NCBI GenBank assembly: GCA_963383645.1
Contig: OY726560.1
Coordinates: forward strand, 154,542,488-154,606,487
DNA length: 64,000 nt
Direction of reading: 5' to 3'
DNA from: Muscardinus avellanarius
Lineage: Eukaryota > Chordata > Mammalia > Rodentia > Gliridae
Below, in pieces: positions 1-10,725 of the stretch. The position numbers and the translations under genes are program-made. Below the pieces are notes generated by a model. The model had not been told where the DNA came from. It saw only the letters and a list, made by a program, of their open reading frames with translations, and did not search any database. The stretch's first letter is position 1, and each line of letters begins with the position of its first letter.

Positions 1-780
1 GCCTCTACCCAGCCATGCCAGCCAGCATCCTCCTGGGCGTCCAGAGTTTGGGCACCATACACCATCAGGTTCCTTATAAACTAGAGGCTGCTACCCCACC
101 ATACCCAAAGCAGAAAGGTTTGCAGGCTTCAGGACTGACAGAAAGCAGCACCTAGAACTTAGTGAACAGCATGCTGCTGAGGCTGGTTGGGGACAGGCAG
201 ACTGGCCAGTAGGGAGTGCTCAGGGTCACAGAGGAGCCCCTCCTGGCTGACAGGCGCCTCCCTCGGGGGTCTTCCAGTGCACCAAGGACGCTGCTGAAGC
301 TCTGGCTGGGGGTTATGGGGGAGAATGTACCAGGAACCAAGTGCCCAACAGTGCAGCAGCAGCAGCCCTGGCAACAGGGAAAGGTCGGAGGAGGCACTTG
401 GACCCTTGGCCATGCAAGACAGAGATGTGGGCTCCTTTCTTCTCAGCCAAGGAGACTACTGGAGCTTTTCAGCTCAGCCTGGGGAGGGAGGACGGTCATT
501 CTGGGAACTCAGCTGTGGGTCAGATGGGCTAGGGCTGGACCCTTTCCCCTGGTCAGAGTCTGGCTGGGCTAGTGTGCAGGCTGGGGCGGATGGCACAGAC
601 ACATGAAGGTTTCCTAGGCATCCCTCCTGGCCCCCAGACTCTCAACTCAGCCGGTCAGGGACAGGCACAGCCTATGCGGGAGGAAGGGGGAGGGGAGGGG
701 AGGGGAGGCGATCCGCTGGCACAGGAGCCTTCGCGGCAGCTTCCCTCCAAGTGTGTCAGTGTTGTTAGTGAGTGAGAGCC

Positions 781-784
<4 letters not shown>
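1..784. other. Upstream flank, no gene recognised
   Basis: Apparently single-copy, moderately GC-rich sequence 5' of the Gpr26 CpG island. Short open frames occur here, but none resembles a known protein or has supporting structure. A purine-rich run lies around 680-710. A pyrimidine tract ending in CAG at 446 looks like a splice acceptor; I do not annotate an exon there (see findings). Confidence 0.5.

Positions 785-816
<32 letters not shown>
785..816. repeat. (TG)n microsatellite
   Basis: An almost pure TG dinucleotide run just upstream of the GA-rich leader of Gpr26, followed by a short CG-containing alternating purine/pyrimidine stretch (to about 830). Such tracts are length-polymorphic and can adopt Z-DNA. 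Any effect on the promoter is inference. Confidence 0.9.
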
Positions 817-818
<2 letters not shown>

Positions 819-879
819 TGTGCACGCGCGCATCAGTGGGGATTTCTGTGACAGAAGCAGCTAGATTACAGAGGGGGGA

Positions 880-1330
880 GGGGAAGAACAAGGGAGGAGG
901 AGAAAATTGGGGGTGGTAGAGACAGACGGAGAGGCAGCAGAGAGGCAGAGAGAGAGCGAGAGGGAGAGAGGAGGTGGAGGGAGAGCAGAAGGGAAGCAAG
1001 CAGCCAGAACGCGAGAGAAGGCAGAGAGCAGGAGGGATGCGGAGCCAGCGAGACAGCGCTTAGAGGGACGGCGTGGAGCGGGCAGGAGCGGCGGAGCCCG
1101 GGAGCCGGGACGCGGCCCGCAGTCAAGTATCTTGGGCTGGGAGCTCCAGAAACGGGGGCGCCCGGCGGAGAGCGGCGGCGCGGGCTCCGGGTTCACTGCG
1201 CGCCCAGGGGGCCGCCCGGGAGGCGGCGGGCTCCGGGCGGCCGCGCGCCCTCCAGGAGCCATGGCGGTAGGGGCCGGGGGTCGCGGGGCGGCCCGGGGCT
1301 GCGGGCCCTGAGCGCCGGGGCGCGCGCACC
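880..1330 (+). promoter_or_regulatory. Gpr26: Gpr26 promoter / 5' UTR region with GA-rich leader
   Basis: From about 880 the + strand is a GA-rich purine tract that passes near 1030 into very CpG-dense sequence leading into the receptor start codon. No TATA box is visible, as is usual for CpG-island promoters of neuronal GPCR genes. The transcription start cannot be fixed from sequence; it is probably within this stretch. The leader carries a short upstream ORF (separate entry). CAGE data or the 5' ends of brain transcripts would set the start. Confidence 0.55.
1261..1311 (+). promoter_or_regulatory. Upstream ORF (16 codons) in the Gpr26 leader
   Basis: An ATG in a strong Kozak context (G at -3, G at +4) opens a 16-codon frame, rich in Gly, Ala and Arg, that stops with TGA at 1309-1311. 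Nineteen bases separate its end from the receptor ATG at 1331, which has A at -3 but A at +4. If the transcript includes it, scanning ribosomes would meet this start first, and the very short gap would disfavour reinitiation. That implies translational repression of the receptor. The frame is seen directly; the regulatory role is inferred. Confidence 0.55.
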
Positions 1331-1998
1331 ATGAACTCGTGGGACGCGGGCCTGGCGGGGCTGCTGGTGGGCACCATGGGCGTCTCGCTGCTGGCCAACG
1401 CGCTGGTGCTGCTGTGCGTGCTGCACAGCGCCGACATCCGCCGCCAGGCGCCGGCGCTCTTCACCCTCAACCTCACGTGCGGCAACCTGCTGTGCACCGT
1501 GGTCAACATGCCGCTCACGCTGGCCGGCGTCGTGGCGCAGCGGCAGCCGGCCGGCGACCGCCTGTGCCTCCTGGCCGCCTTCCTCGACACCTTCCTGGCC
1601 GCCAACTCCATGCTCAGCATGGCGGCGCTCAGCATCGACCGCTGGGTGGCCGTGGTCTTCCCGCTGAGCTACCGCGCCAAGATGCGCCTCCGCGACGCGG
1701 CGCTCATGGTGGCCTACACGTGGCTGCACGCGCTCACCTTCCCCGCGGTGGCGCTCGCCCTGTCCTGGCTCGGCTTCCACCAGCTGTACGCCTCGTGCAC
1801 GCTGTGCAGCCGCCGGCCCGACGAGCGCCCGCGCTTCGCCGCCTTCACCGTCGCCTTCCACGCGCTCAGCTTCCTGCTGTCCTTCCTCGTGCTGTGCTTC
1901 ACCTACCTGAAGGTGCTCAAGGTGGCGCGCTTCCACTGCAAGCGCATCGACGTGATCACCATGCAGACGCTCGTGCTGCTCGTGGACATCCACCCCAG
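1331..1998 (+). CDS. Gpr26: Gpr26 coding exon 1 (orphan class A GPCR, residues 1-222 and 2 bases of codon 223)
   Basis: This exon encodes the N-terminus to early third intracellular loop of orphan receptor GPR26, a brain-enriched plasma-membrane receptor reported to signal constitutively through Gs/cAMP. The extracellular tail is only about 10 residues, without a signal peptide. TM1 is about 10-31 (N23 at 1.50), TM2 42-66, TM3 76-109, TM4 123-148, TM5 168-192. C79 at the top of TM3 and C156 or C159 in loop 2 can form the conserved disulfide. The DRY motif reads DRW (103-105). Position 2.50, normally Asp, is Asn (N52). I chose ATG 1331 because it gives the expected full length (337 residues over three exons) and has A at -3. 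The exon ends after two bases of a Ser codon at a GTGAGG donor (1999). Compared by memory with human GPR26 it is nearly identical; the paralogue GPR78 is less likely. Confidence 0.96.
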
Positions 1999-4329
1999 GT
2001 GAGGGGAGGGCAGGAGTGGGCAGGAGTGTGTGCACCCGCGCGTGTGTGTGTGTTTGTGTCCTTGCCAGATGCAATCAGGCTGCGCCTTCCCCTGTGGCAG
2101 GCTCTGCAGGGATGGGGCCCTTCCTGCCCTCCCCAGGGAGGGAGCCTGGTCCCTGTCTCCTGGCCTTGAAGCCCCTGCAGGAAGGCCACCCCTGAGACTA
2201 AAGAAGCCCACCCACCTCCATCCTCTCCCAGCTGCTGTTTCTCAGGAAGGCAGAGGGAGGCCGGCAAGCCCAGCACCTGCCTGGGACGCCTGCCATCCTC
2301 CGGAGTTCCTAAGGAGAGGAGGGAACTCTTAACTGAGCTATCCTGAGCTCACCCCGGCTTTCCTCCTGAGACTAGGAAAGCGTTGGCTGTGCCTGTGAAC
2401 TCTGCTGCTTTATAACCCAGGGAGCAGGCTTCCCTCTGTTGCCTGAGACCCTACAGGGGGTTAGTGTCCGGAGAGGGGAAGGCGCTGGAGCGCACTGGGA
2501 GCAAAGGCTTGGCCCCAGTGTGAGCAGAGAGCAGAAGCTCAGGCCCTTCCACGTGCTTGTCCCCTCCAGGGCGGAGGGAGCAGACTGGAGGTGTCAGTCT
2601 GAGCAAGGGCTCCTTGCAAAATTTTCCTGCAGAGAGCAATAGCAAGCAGTCCTTGGGCTTCTCTCTTGAGCAGACAGGGGCCTGGATACCTGTGCCCTTT
2701 GTCGCTCCTCAGAGAAGACATTCCTGGTCACGGGCTGGCCCATCTTCTCACCACAGGATCTTCCCCATGCGATTATGTACAAAATGCATGGGCATTAGCT
2801 CTCACGTGTGTATTCACACAGTTTAGTGTCATGGGAGGATTCTGCAGCCACACCCGCAGATCTATCCCCTTCCTCTCGCCCTCTGCTTTAGAGGGCACAC
2901 CCATGGGGCTCAGGCCTGGACCGCTCTAGGAAGGCTTAGGGAAATGGTGTTTAACTCCCACACTTGAACGAGCCCTAGGGAGGGTCCTCTCGCCATATCT
3001 CACAGCAGAGGAGAGGCTGAACAGGGGAAGGGGCCAGTTCTCATTTCGATCAGAATAGACCCCATCTCCGTCAACTTCCAGAAGAGGAAGGCATTGGCTC
3101 CTTTTCCGCCCATTGAGGGTAGAGGGCCAGGTCCACCCTTAGCAATGTCTCTCCCTGACTCCTGGCCAGACACTGCAGACACAGTCTCTGGGGGACTCGG
3201 GAGAGAGAGAGAGGGACCCCAGTTTCTTGTACGCCCCAGCTTCATTGAAGGAGCCCCTGCTTCTAGGAACCCCAGCTGTCCAGGGCCAAGGAGCAGAGTC
3301 AGCCTTGTTGCAGGGGAGGGCCTGTGGTCAGGCTTGGCCCCCTGGGTCCCACAGCCCTGCCTTAGGTCCCTGAGGTCAGGGAATGGTGGGCCCCTCAGTG
3401 AACACTGGCTTGTCCCTCCCGAGGGCTCTGCCCCTGTGAGCCAGAGTTGGGGAGTGGGCAACGCAGACCGCACCGCTAGCCCACAGGCTTCTGTTTTAGG
3501 GACGCCAAACTCCCTCCACACAAATGGGAGGCTGCACAGCTAACCCCTGGGCTGTCCCGGCACCCCCCATACCCCAGACCTCCTGGGCCAATGACAAAGG
3601 CCTGTGCCTCCTCCGGGCACCAGTGTGGAGTCAGCAGAAGTTAGGCCTCTTTCTCCAGACACTCAGGGTGGCAGGTGGCATCTTGGCTCACTGCAAGTTT
3701 TTCTTAGCCACAACACTGACAGTCTCCGGGGACATTTCGAGTTCCCCAGGGCACATCATGGCATCTATCAGGAGGCTCCCAGGGGTGTCTGCTCTTCTTC
3801 GGCAAGATATTCAGTGTGATGAGTAGCAGGATTCACCCCTTTTCTTCAACCATCCCCAAACAGCAGGGGCCCTCTCTTTAAAGATGGGGCCCTGGGCAGC
3901 ATCCCCAACTCCTCCCATCCCACGTGCTTCTCCCGGTACCACATCCATGAAGCAGGTCGGCATTTACAGCATCTGTTATCTATCTGGCCCTGCACCTGCT
4001 CAGGGCACACTGTGCGGTCCTCCCCAGCCACAGCTCTGGACTAGCTCTAGCCAGACCCCAGCCCGGTGCTGCCAGGCATGGCCGAGCAGGTAGGGGCCAG
4101 GCCTGGATGTGAGTCTAGCCCAGGAGCCCAGGGGGAATGACTTCACAGAAGAAGCTGGAGGGCGGTAACAGGATTCAACCCAGAAGCAGCCGGACCTGAG
4201 CTGGAGCATTCCCCAAGAACCCCAAAGGTCTGCAGCCCCTCCCCGCACTGTCCCCTCTATGCCCAATGAACCATGTCAACAGAGGCAGCTGAAGGCTGGC
4301 TCTGGAGAGGACCAGGATGATGGTGTAGT

Positions 4330-4470
4330 AACCTGACTGTGCCCCTGGCTTTACAGGTGAGGAAACTGGGGGACCCCAGGAAAGGAGACACCTGCCTAAT
4401 TCAGCAGGTCTAGAAAGTGGCTCAAGCCCAGACTCATGCCCAAGTCTGCCCCTGAGGTTAACAGATAGAG
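4330..4470 (-). mobile_element. MIR SINE fragment
   Basis: Degenerate reverse-strand match to the MIR core. The phrase for 'fraction of the cells lost in the consensus' cannot be measured here, but 'caggtgaggaaactg' and a following degenerate run ending near a CCAG-type motif follow the order of the ancient tRNA-derived SINE. Identified from memory of the consensus; boundaries are approximate. Confidence 0.5.
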
Positions 4471-6324
4471 CAGTTGTGCAAATAGAGGCTCAGGAACAGC
4501 ATGCGTAGCTACTTAGGCATCCTAAATTAAGCTTACTGTTTAATGAGATTCGCTCTGTCCTCCCACTTTGGCAAATATAACAACCCGCAAAGGTGAATCC
4601 CTGGAGGTCAGCCTTGTTCTTGCTGGGGAGAGTGGAGCCCCCGGCCACCCTCACCCCCGCCTCGTCTCTGACCCTGGCTTCCCCAGCACTGTAGAGGTCT
4701 CCCTTGCCCCAGGCGTACATCGCAGGCTGCAAGCCAGCTGTGTACACATGCTGCTTACAGATGCCACCCCTCGGGCCTCAAGCTGAGCACATCGATAGTA
4801 GCAGAGTCCACCCTCGGGGAGACCCCGTGCACATTTTGGCAGGATCGAGACATTTTGGACAAAGGATTTTTTTTTTTTTGCCCATGGAGTTTGGTTTAAA
4901 ATGGAAGGTGTAGGTGGAAGATCCCCTTCGCCCAGTGAACCATTCATTTCATGGGGAGATGTGGGGGCCCCTCCATGTGCAAGACCCGGAGTGCGAGCCA
5001 CTCGTACTAGATCTGAGGGCGGAACTGCTCACATCAGCGTCCTGACCCATCGGTCAGCTCATGGCTTACCTTACAAGACAGGACACAGTGTGGTCCCAGT
5101 GTGAGTACTCAAGCAACATACAGTCATTCGGGACCATTCGGGACTAGACCTGTGGTGAACTGCAGGGAGGTATCCATGGCTGGAAGGTTATAGCCAAGAT
5201 CAGCTCCTTTGCTGACTTCTCAGATGTTTCCAGAATAGTGCTCCCTTTGCCTGACGACTAGCGCCCGCAGGGGAGCCCCATGTGTCCTGCACAGCCTCAT
5301 GACCTGCCCCAGCCCTACCTCAAGGTTGCCACGTGTGTGCACACCTGGCCAGGCTGCCTCTCAGCCTCCGCACCCCAGATTCCTCCTGAGAGTCCAAAGA
5401 CGGCAGGAGCCGCTACCAGCCAGGGGTGTCTGAAAATATTCAACTCTTGATGGTTTCATGGGTGACAGTAGGGTTGGGGAAATGCTCCAGAGCCGACACT
5501 AGCAAACCTAGAATGAGGGAGGTCTAGTCATGTCCCGGACTCCCCGAGTGACCTGGGCCTGTCCTGAGCCTTTCTGGCTCCCAGCATCCTCACTGGCTTC
5601 TACGTACAGTGCCAGCTCACAGGGCTGCAAGACTTCCAGGAGATCGGGTTTGCAAATCTGTCTTGATGTTGCTGTTCTGGGAGTGGCCGAGCTGTCCCCT
5701 ACAGTGCGCAGATGGAACACAATATGCTTCATTTGATAATAGGGCAGGAGTCGGGCTGCTTAGCTGGAGACTGGGACGGCCCTGCCTTACCTTCTGCTAC
5801 CTCCTGACTCTCACCTGGAAAGCAGAAGATTCTTTGCAGGGAAGATAGAGACAGCCCCTTCTTTCACAAGAGTTCAGGGAAGGAGTGCTGACTTTATGAG
5901 CACGAGACTCAGAGTCAGTGGCCGGGTGCCGGTTCCCCCTGCACTACACTCTCTGGGCGGGTGAGTCATTCAGCCTCAGCTGCACATAGCCATGGAGTCC
6001 AGCGCTGTCCCGGCAGACATGACTCCGGCTGCAGCATGCAGTCCACAGACATCCTCTGGGCTCCACGGAGCGCCAGGTGCGCAGACAATATCTGGGGCTC
6101 TGGTGTCCCTGAGGAGGCCCAGCCTAAGTCAGAGTTCAGTCTCAGGCCCCCTGAGTGCTTGGCTCAGTCTTGCCGCACCCCTGGCGCCGTCCCTGGCTAC
6201 TGCTGCCTCTTCCAAATGCACCAGGCAGGAAGAACTTTGCAATGGGAGGGAGCCCTGTGGTTTTGGAGTTCAAGGCAGAGCTGGAACATTGCACGTCATT
6301 ATTCAATAAATGTATGTTTAAAAA

Positions 6325-6560
6325 TTAAGAATAACAATAGCCAGCACTTCTTGAGTGCTTTTTGAATCAGGCACTATCCTTGGTACTTGTCCTGTGTTAA
6401 CTCAGTTGTTCTCAGTATGCCCCTACGAGACAGGTCCCCATCACCCTCATTTTAGCGATGTGGAGCAAATGCACAGGGAGGCTTTGTGACTTGACTAAGG
6501 TCACACAGCAACTAGGTAACAGTGCCTGTATTTGAACCCAGAAGTCTGTCTCTGGCTCTT
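6325..6560 (-). mobile_element. MIR SINE, near full length
   Basis: Reads as the reverse complement of the MIR consensus in order: short AATAACAATAGC start, 'gagtgctttttga' region, 'ttaactcag', 'cattttagcgatg', 'aaggtcacacagcaact', then 'tttgaacccaga'. This is an ancient tRNA-derived SINE shared by mammals, expected to be immobile. Recognised from memory of the family consensus. Confidence 0.8.
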
Positions 6561-6794
6561 CCTGCTGAACCTCTAGGGTACTAACTGAGAACAGAGAGAG
6601 GCCAGTGGGAGCTTTCTGCGGCTTCACATCCATCAGTGAGCCTCTCTTTGTCTAATAGAGTCAAGGGCTCTAAAGCTCACTTTAAGAAATCCACTTTAGA
6701 ACAGATTTCTAGCTCATTTTTAATCCCGTTTGAAAAGGTCACTTAAAAAAATCAGTCCAATCTTGACTGTCCTAAGATGCTTTCTCTAAGGGAT

Positions 6795-6890
6795 GTTTGT
6801 TAACTCACACAACACGTGCTTATTAAGTGTGTTCTTGGTGCAAGGCATTGAGCCTAGCACTCTGGGCACCCAGGAGACATGGAACTGCAG
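6795..6890 (-). mobile_element. L2/MIR-type 3' end fragment
   Basis: A short stretch with 'cttattaagtgtgttcttgg' followed by a degenerate 'gcaaggcattgagcc' resembles the reverse strand of the 3' end shared by L2 and MIR elements. It is heavily diverged, so the family assignment is weak. Confidence 0.4.
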
Positions 6891-7379
6891 GGTGCTGGCT
6901 AATTCGTCTTCCCTGCTGCATGCAGACTTGAATTCCCCAACTCCCCATGGACTTTCACATCCCAGGGAGGGGACCCAGTTGTAGGCCTCTGAGCTGTGAA
7001 CTGGGACGCTTGGGTAGATCATCACCGCACCCAGACCCCGAGGGTGTGGCCTTGGCCCCTCTCCCCTTGTAACCTGCATCCTGCATGGTTTCCAAGCCGG
7101 AAGACTTTGCTAGAGAACTTTGCACAAAGCCACGCATGATCAGAGTCAGCAGGCTTAAGGCCTTCTCTGGCTGTGTGACCTTCAGCTCCATCACACCACT
7201 GCTGGCTGTGTTATTCAGATCTCCCGGGTGAGGTGCTGCCCCGGTGCCACCCTAGGAGATGCGGTGACACTGACAGGTGGAGAGGGGTGCACAGGCTGCA
7301 GTCAGTGGCCTGAATTCAGGTCCTGCCACCACCGAGGGTGCCCAGGACAAAGCGGGGTTCTTGGATGTGGGCTTTCCCT

Positions 7380-7576
7380 TTTTTTTTTTTTTTTGGTGGT
7401 ACTGGGGTTCCTGGAAACCCTTCTACCTCCGGGCTACACTCCCAGACCTATTTTATACTTTTTTATTTTTGGAAACAGGGTCTCTTAAGCCACCGCGGCT
7501 GGCTTTGAACCTGCGCAATCCTCCTGTCTCTGCCTCCCAAGCGTGGGGATTACAAGCGTGCGCCACCATGCCTGGT
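7380..7576 (-). mobile_element. Dimeric B1-ID SINE, reverse strand, with TSDs
   Basis: A poly(T) start, an ID-type half and a B1-type half ending 'gcgccaccatgcctgg' show a reverse-oriented dimeric SINE of the kind found in squirrels and dormice. Target-site duplications 'gatgtgggctttccct' (7364-7379) and 'gacgtgggctttccct' (from 7577) flank it with one mismatch. It belongs to a variant with 'ggttcctgg' in place of the usual ID 3' sequence and a shortened B1 half, shared with copies at 21959 and 27049. Confidence 0.85.
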
Positions 7577-7699
7577 GACGTGGGCTTTCCCTTTTGCATC
7601 CAGTATAGTCCCCTGAAGCCATTTAGGATGCAAGACTTTCAGTACGTAAGACACAGAAAGTCTTGGATACCCTGGAACAAATTACTCACCCCACTGTCA

Positions 7700-7912
7700 C
7701 CACTTGTCAACTGTGCGATCCTACTGTGGGGCCTTGGGCAAATTGCTTAACTCCTCTGTGCCTCAGACTCCTTATCTGAAAGATAGGGCCCATTCTGGTA
7801 TCAGTCCTTAGCACATAGAGATGCAATATCAAGTAAACAATGTATATGAACCCCCATCACAGTATCTAACATGGCACACGCTAAAAACTCAGGAAATGTG
7901 ATTGTTATTAAT
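7700..7912 (+). mobile_element. MIR SINE
   Basis: Forward MIR order: 'ccttgggcaaattgcttaac', then 'ctctgtgcctcag', 'cttatctgaaagat', and the 3' portion 'tagcacatag' with an AT-rich tail. An ancient fossil SINE. The tail runs into AT-rich sequence (to about 7945) made of TAATTA-type repeats. Confidence 0.75.
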
Positions 7913-9020
7913 ATTAATTATTAGGAATTAATTAATATATTAGTCATGAACAGCACACTTTCAGCCAGTACCGAGTTCAACTCTAGTTCCCGACTCTTTA
8001 AATTCCTGAGAAGGTAGAAGGCAAAGGGGAAGAGTCGTGTAAGAATTTCAGGATCCATCAAGTCAAACTAATAAAAAGTTGTCCATCAACAGGAAATCTG
8101 AGTAAGAGAGCTCTAAGTATTTAAGTGGTGGGTCTCCTGGAAGAAGACAAGGCTGTTCCACTGCTGTGTCCCTGCCATGAATCTCTGCTCTTTGCTTGCT
8201 ACGAGAGGACCGGTTTATTTTCAGAGCCAGGTTACTGCCGCCCAAGCCAGGCTCTGCCAAGTTATCCGCACTTCCTGGGCAACCGTGTGTGTATTCTTCC
8301 TCTCGGCCCATTTTTAGAATCATATGAATTATTTAGAACACAAACAGCCAAAGAACATGCCCACGTCGGGCACCACGAGGCAGAGCTCGTGAAGCCTAGA
8401 GCCGAGTCGCCCTTTCCGAGCCTGTGATGGTGGTCAAAGCAGCGGGTGCTGCTCGCACACTCTCCTCTCACTGTACACAGGAGGCTTCAGGAGCCACTGA
8501 GACGCCGGCCCTGGGAAGGTCCGGGAGCAGAGTGGAGCAGGACCAGGGTATGGCTGGAGGCACCAGGGGCTTCAGATTCCATCCTCTATGCTGTTTCCCA
8601 GTTCCAGCAGGACTTGGTGGTCTCTTAGCTTCTCCAAGCTTGGTCTCTGGAGGGATTAAGTGACTGGTCCTTCGGTGACCCTGTGATATGGGGTGTCTGG
8701 CTCTGGGCAGGAATGAAGTTCTGGGGATGAAGAAAGGGGGCGGATGATGTGGAAGAAGGAAGCCCCGTACCATGCTATATGCCCAGAGCCCAGGCTGCCC
8801 CAGGTGTGAGAGGCATCTTGGTGGTCAAGCCCCACTCCCATTTGCCAGTTAGCAAGCCTTTGACCTCCCAGAGCTCTTGGCTTTCCTGGTATAAAAGGGC
8901 AGGTAAAACCCACCTGGTAGGACTGCTTGGTAAACATAAAAGAACCAGAGATGGTACTTAGCAGAGTGGCTTTCTGGAGCTGGTGCATAGCAGGTGACCC
9001 GTGAATGACGGCAATAGTAA

Positions 9021-9144
9021 CACTAAGAATGAGGGTCCATTGCACTAAGTGAAGGTCTACTGCGCTAAGATGAAGGTCCATTGCACTAGGATGAAGGTCC
9101 TTTGCACTAAGTGAGGGTCCATTGCACTAAGTGAAGGTCCATTG
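9021..9144. repeat. Minisatellite, six copies of a 20-22 bp unit
   Basis: Six head-to-tail copies of the unit 'cactaagtgaaggtccattg' start at 9021, 9043, 9063, 9084, 9105 and 9125. They differ by small substitutions and 1-2 base insertions. The array ends 343 bp before exon 2 of Gpr26. Copy number is likely to vary between individuals. Confidence 0.92.
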
Positions 9145-9487
9145 CACTTGCAGCTAATTGCTTGATGTGCTTGATACCTTGAATAACCCTTTTTGACATT
9201 TCATTCCATTATTACATAAGAAGGCACATAAATACAGCATATAATGTATATTATTTTCCTATGATATATTATTGTTTACACTATATCACAAATGATGACC
9301 TCAAGGCGTAGCAATGTCACACAGCTTGCACGAGGTCACGTGCCTATAGCTAGGCCTTGACTCCAGGCCTCCCTGGGTCTCTAGCCACGTGCCTGTGCTA
9401 GAGGGCACCCCGTGTGTTTATGGACCGTGCCTCACTGTGACCTACCCAGGCTTCGTCCTGAGTCGCCCTGTCCTCTCTCACGTGCAG

Positions 9488-9601
9488 TGTGCGGGAGCGC
9501 TGTCTGGAGGAGCAGAAGCGGCGGCGGCAGCGAGCCACCAAGAAGATCAGCACGTTCATCGGGACCTTCCTCGTGTGCTTTGCCCCCTACGTGATCACCA
9601 G
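9488..9601 (+). CDS. Gpr26: Gpr26 coding exon 2 (third intracellular loop and most of TM6)
   Basis: This exon is 114 bases, starting with the last base of a Ser codon (residue 223) and ending with the first two bases of an Arg codon (261). It encodes the basic third intracellular loop, including 'KRRRQRATKK' around 233-242, the expected G-protein coupling surface, then TM6 (about 243-265, finished in exon 3). The usual CWxP motif of TM6 reads CFAP (253-256), so the toggle Trp is Phe. Acceptor CAG ends at 9487 and donor GTGAGC begins at 9602; both phases match exons 1 and 3. A small internal exon like this is easily missed by single-frame ORF searches. Confidence 0.95.
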
Positions 9602-9794
9602 GTGAGCCTCGCGGGCGGGGCGGAGCGCCAGCAAAGCAGGGGCGCCACCGTCAGGGGCTGCAACTTCTCCTGGCCGCAGCTTATTCCCAAGGGCACAGAG
9701 AGGTATAAATGAACTTGTCAAGTTCTGTGAAAAAGAGCAGTTCCTTCTGCTTTTCCTCCTGAGCCTCGAATTCTTCATCATCATCATCATTGTT

Positions 9795-9930
9795 GTTGCT
9801 GTTGTTAGTGCTGGAAACAGAATCTTGCTAAGGCTCTTTCTAAGTTGCTGACGCTGGCCTTGAACCTGTGATGCTCCTATCTCAGCCTCCTGATTACTAA
9901 GGTATATCCCACCACGCCTGGCTTATTATT
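9795..9930 (-). mobile_element. B1-type SINE fragment
   Basis: Reverse-strand B1 signature: 'ggaaacagaatcttgct', 'gaacctgtgatgctcct', 'tctcagcctcctgattac', 'ccaccacgcctggct'. The ID half is missing or unrecognisable. A short (TCA)n/(TTG)n run at 9776-9805 sits where the tail would be. Confidence 0.7.
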
Positions 9931-9934
9931 TTAA

Positions 9935-10725
9935 TTGTACGTAATGATGGGGTACAGTGTCATCACTTGATTCATGTATACGATGCGTAGTGATCAAAGC
10001 AGGGTAGCTAACATTTCCATATCCTTGAACATTTTTTAACAATTTTTATTAAACGTAATTGTATGGCTGTATGAGATACAGGGCGGTATTTCAGTACGTG
10101 TCTACGATATGTACTGATTAAGTCAGGCTGATGAACATTCCTAGCTTTGTATCGTTACTTGCATTCGGAGCCCTGAGCTCCTCTGTTCTAGTTAGACTTA
10201 AAGCCTATGACAGGTTATGTGAACTCTCGTCACCCACGGTGCCGTGGAATACTAGAGCTCGAGGTGGCGGCTGAAGTGTGCTTGGATTCCTGTTAGCGGC
10301 CTCGCTGTACCCCTCACACGCCCTTCCCACTTCTAGTCATCAGTCTTCTACACTGGTTTGCTTATCATCTACACAGGACTGAGAACATTCGTCGTTCTGT
10401 GTCCGACTTATTTCCCTTAATATAATGTCCTCTGGTCTACCCATTTCACTGAACACAATAGGATTTTGTGGGGGGTTTTGACAATAGAATAGTACTCCTC
10501 TGCACACATAATCTTCATTTTCTGTATTCCTTCTTCTGCTGAGCAATGTCTAGGTTGATTTTGTGCCTTACCTATTTAAACAGTGCTGCAGGATGGGGTG
10601 CTGGTACCTCTCTGGTATGTTGACTTCATTTCTTTTGGAGATTTATTCAGAAGAGGGATAGCTGGATCCTTTTAGATCTATTTTTAATCTTTTAAGGAGT
10701 TTCCACACTCTTCCCTTAGTCAGCC
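9935..10725 (-). mobile_element. L1 3' region, reverse strand
   Basis: The sequence reads as antisense of an old mammalian L1 end of ORF2 and 3' UTR. Landmarks are 'gatacagggcggtatttcag', 'acaatagaatagtactcc', 'gagcaatgtctaggttgatt', 'acagtgctgcaggatgg' and 'gggatagctggatcc'. The 5' part repeats itself loosely (about 9940-10020 against 10050-10140), as in some L1 3' UTRs. Long dead; no ORF remains. Confidence 0.75.

Larger units (their letters stand above)
1040..1998. promoter_or_regulatory. CpG island over the first coding exon
   Basis: CpG density and GC content rise sharply at about 1040 and stay high through the whole first coding exon, falling at the intron 1 donor. The rest of the window is strongly CpG-depleted, apart from the tandem array at 39.7-40.4 kb, so the island stands out. 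It marks a promoter likely to be unmethylated in germ cells. Boundaries were judged by eye. Confidence 0.8.
1999..9487 (+). other. Gpr26: Gpr26 intron 1
   Basis: This intron of 7,489 bp begins GTGAGG and ends with a pyrimidine-rich tract and CAG before exon 2. It interrupts a Ser codon after its second base (phase 2). It holds MIR fragments near 4330-4470 and 6325-6560, L2-like sequence at about 6795-6890, a SINE (7380-7576), a MIR (7700-7912) and a minisatellite (9021-9144). The stretch 2000-4330 has no repeat or ORF I can name. No further coding segment of the receptor is expected or seen. Confidence 0.95.

Noticed and set aside
907..1311. 134-codon forward frame in the 5' leader
   Set aside because: It opens with TTG and spans GA-repeat sequence; only its last 16 codons begin with ATG and are kept as the uORF.
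1193..2074. 293-codon reverse-strand open frame over exon 1
   Set aside because: It mirrors the GC-rich codon pattern of the receptor exon; its His/Arg/Gln-rich product has no domain, and the + strand gene is certain.
1339..2169. 276-codon forward frame overlapping exon 1 in another frame
   Set aside because: A shadow of the receptor frame caused by high GC at third positions; Pro/Arg/His-rich with no domain.
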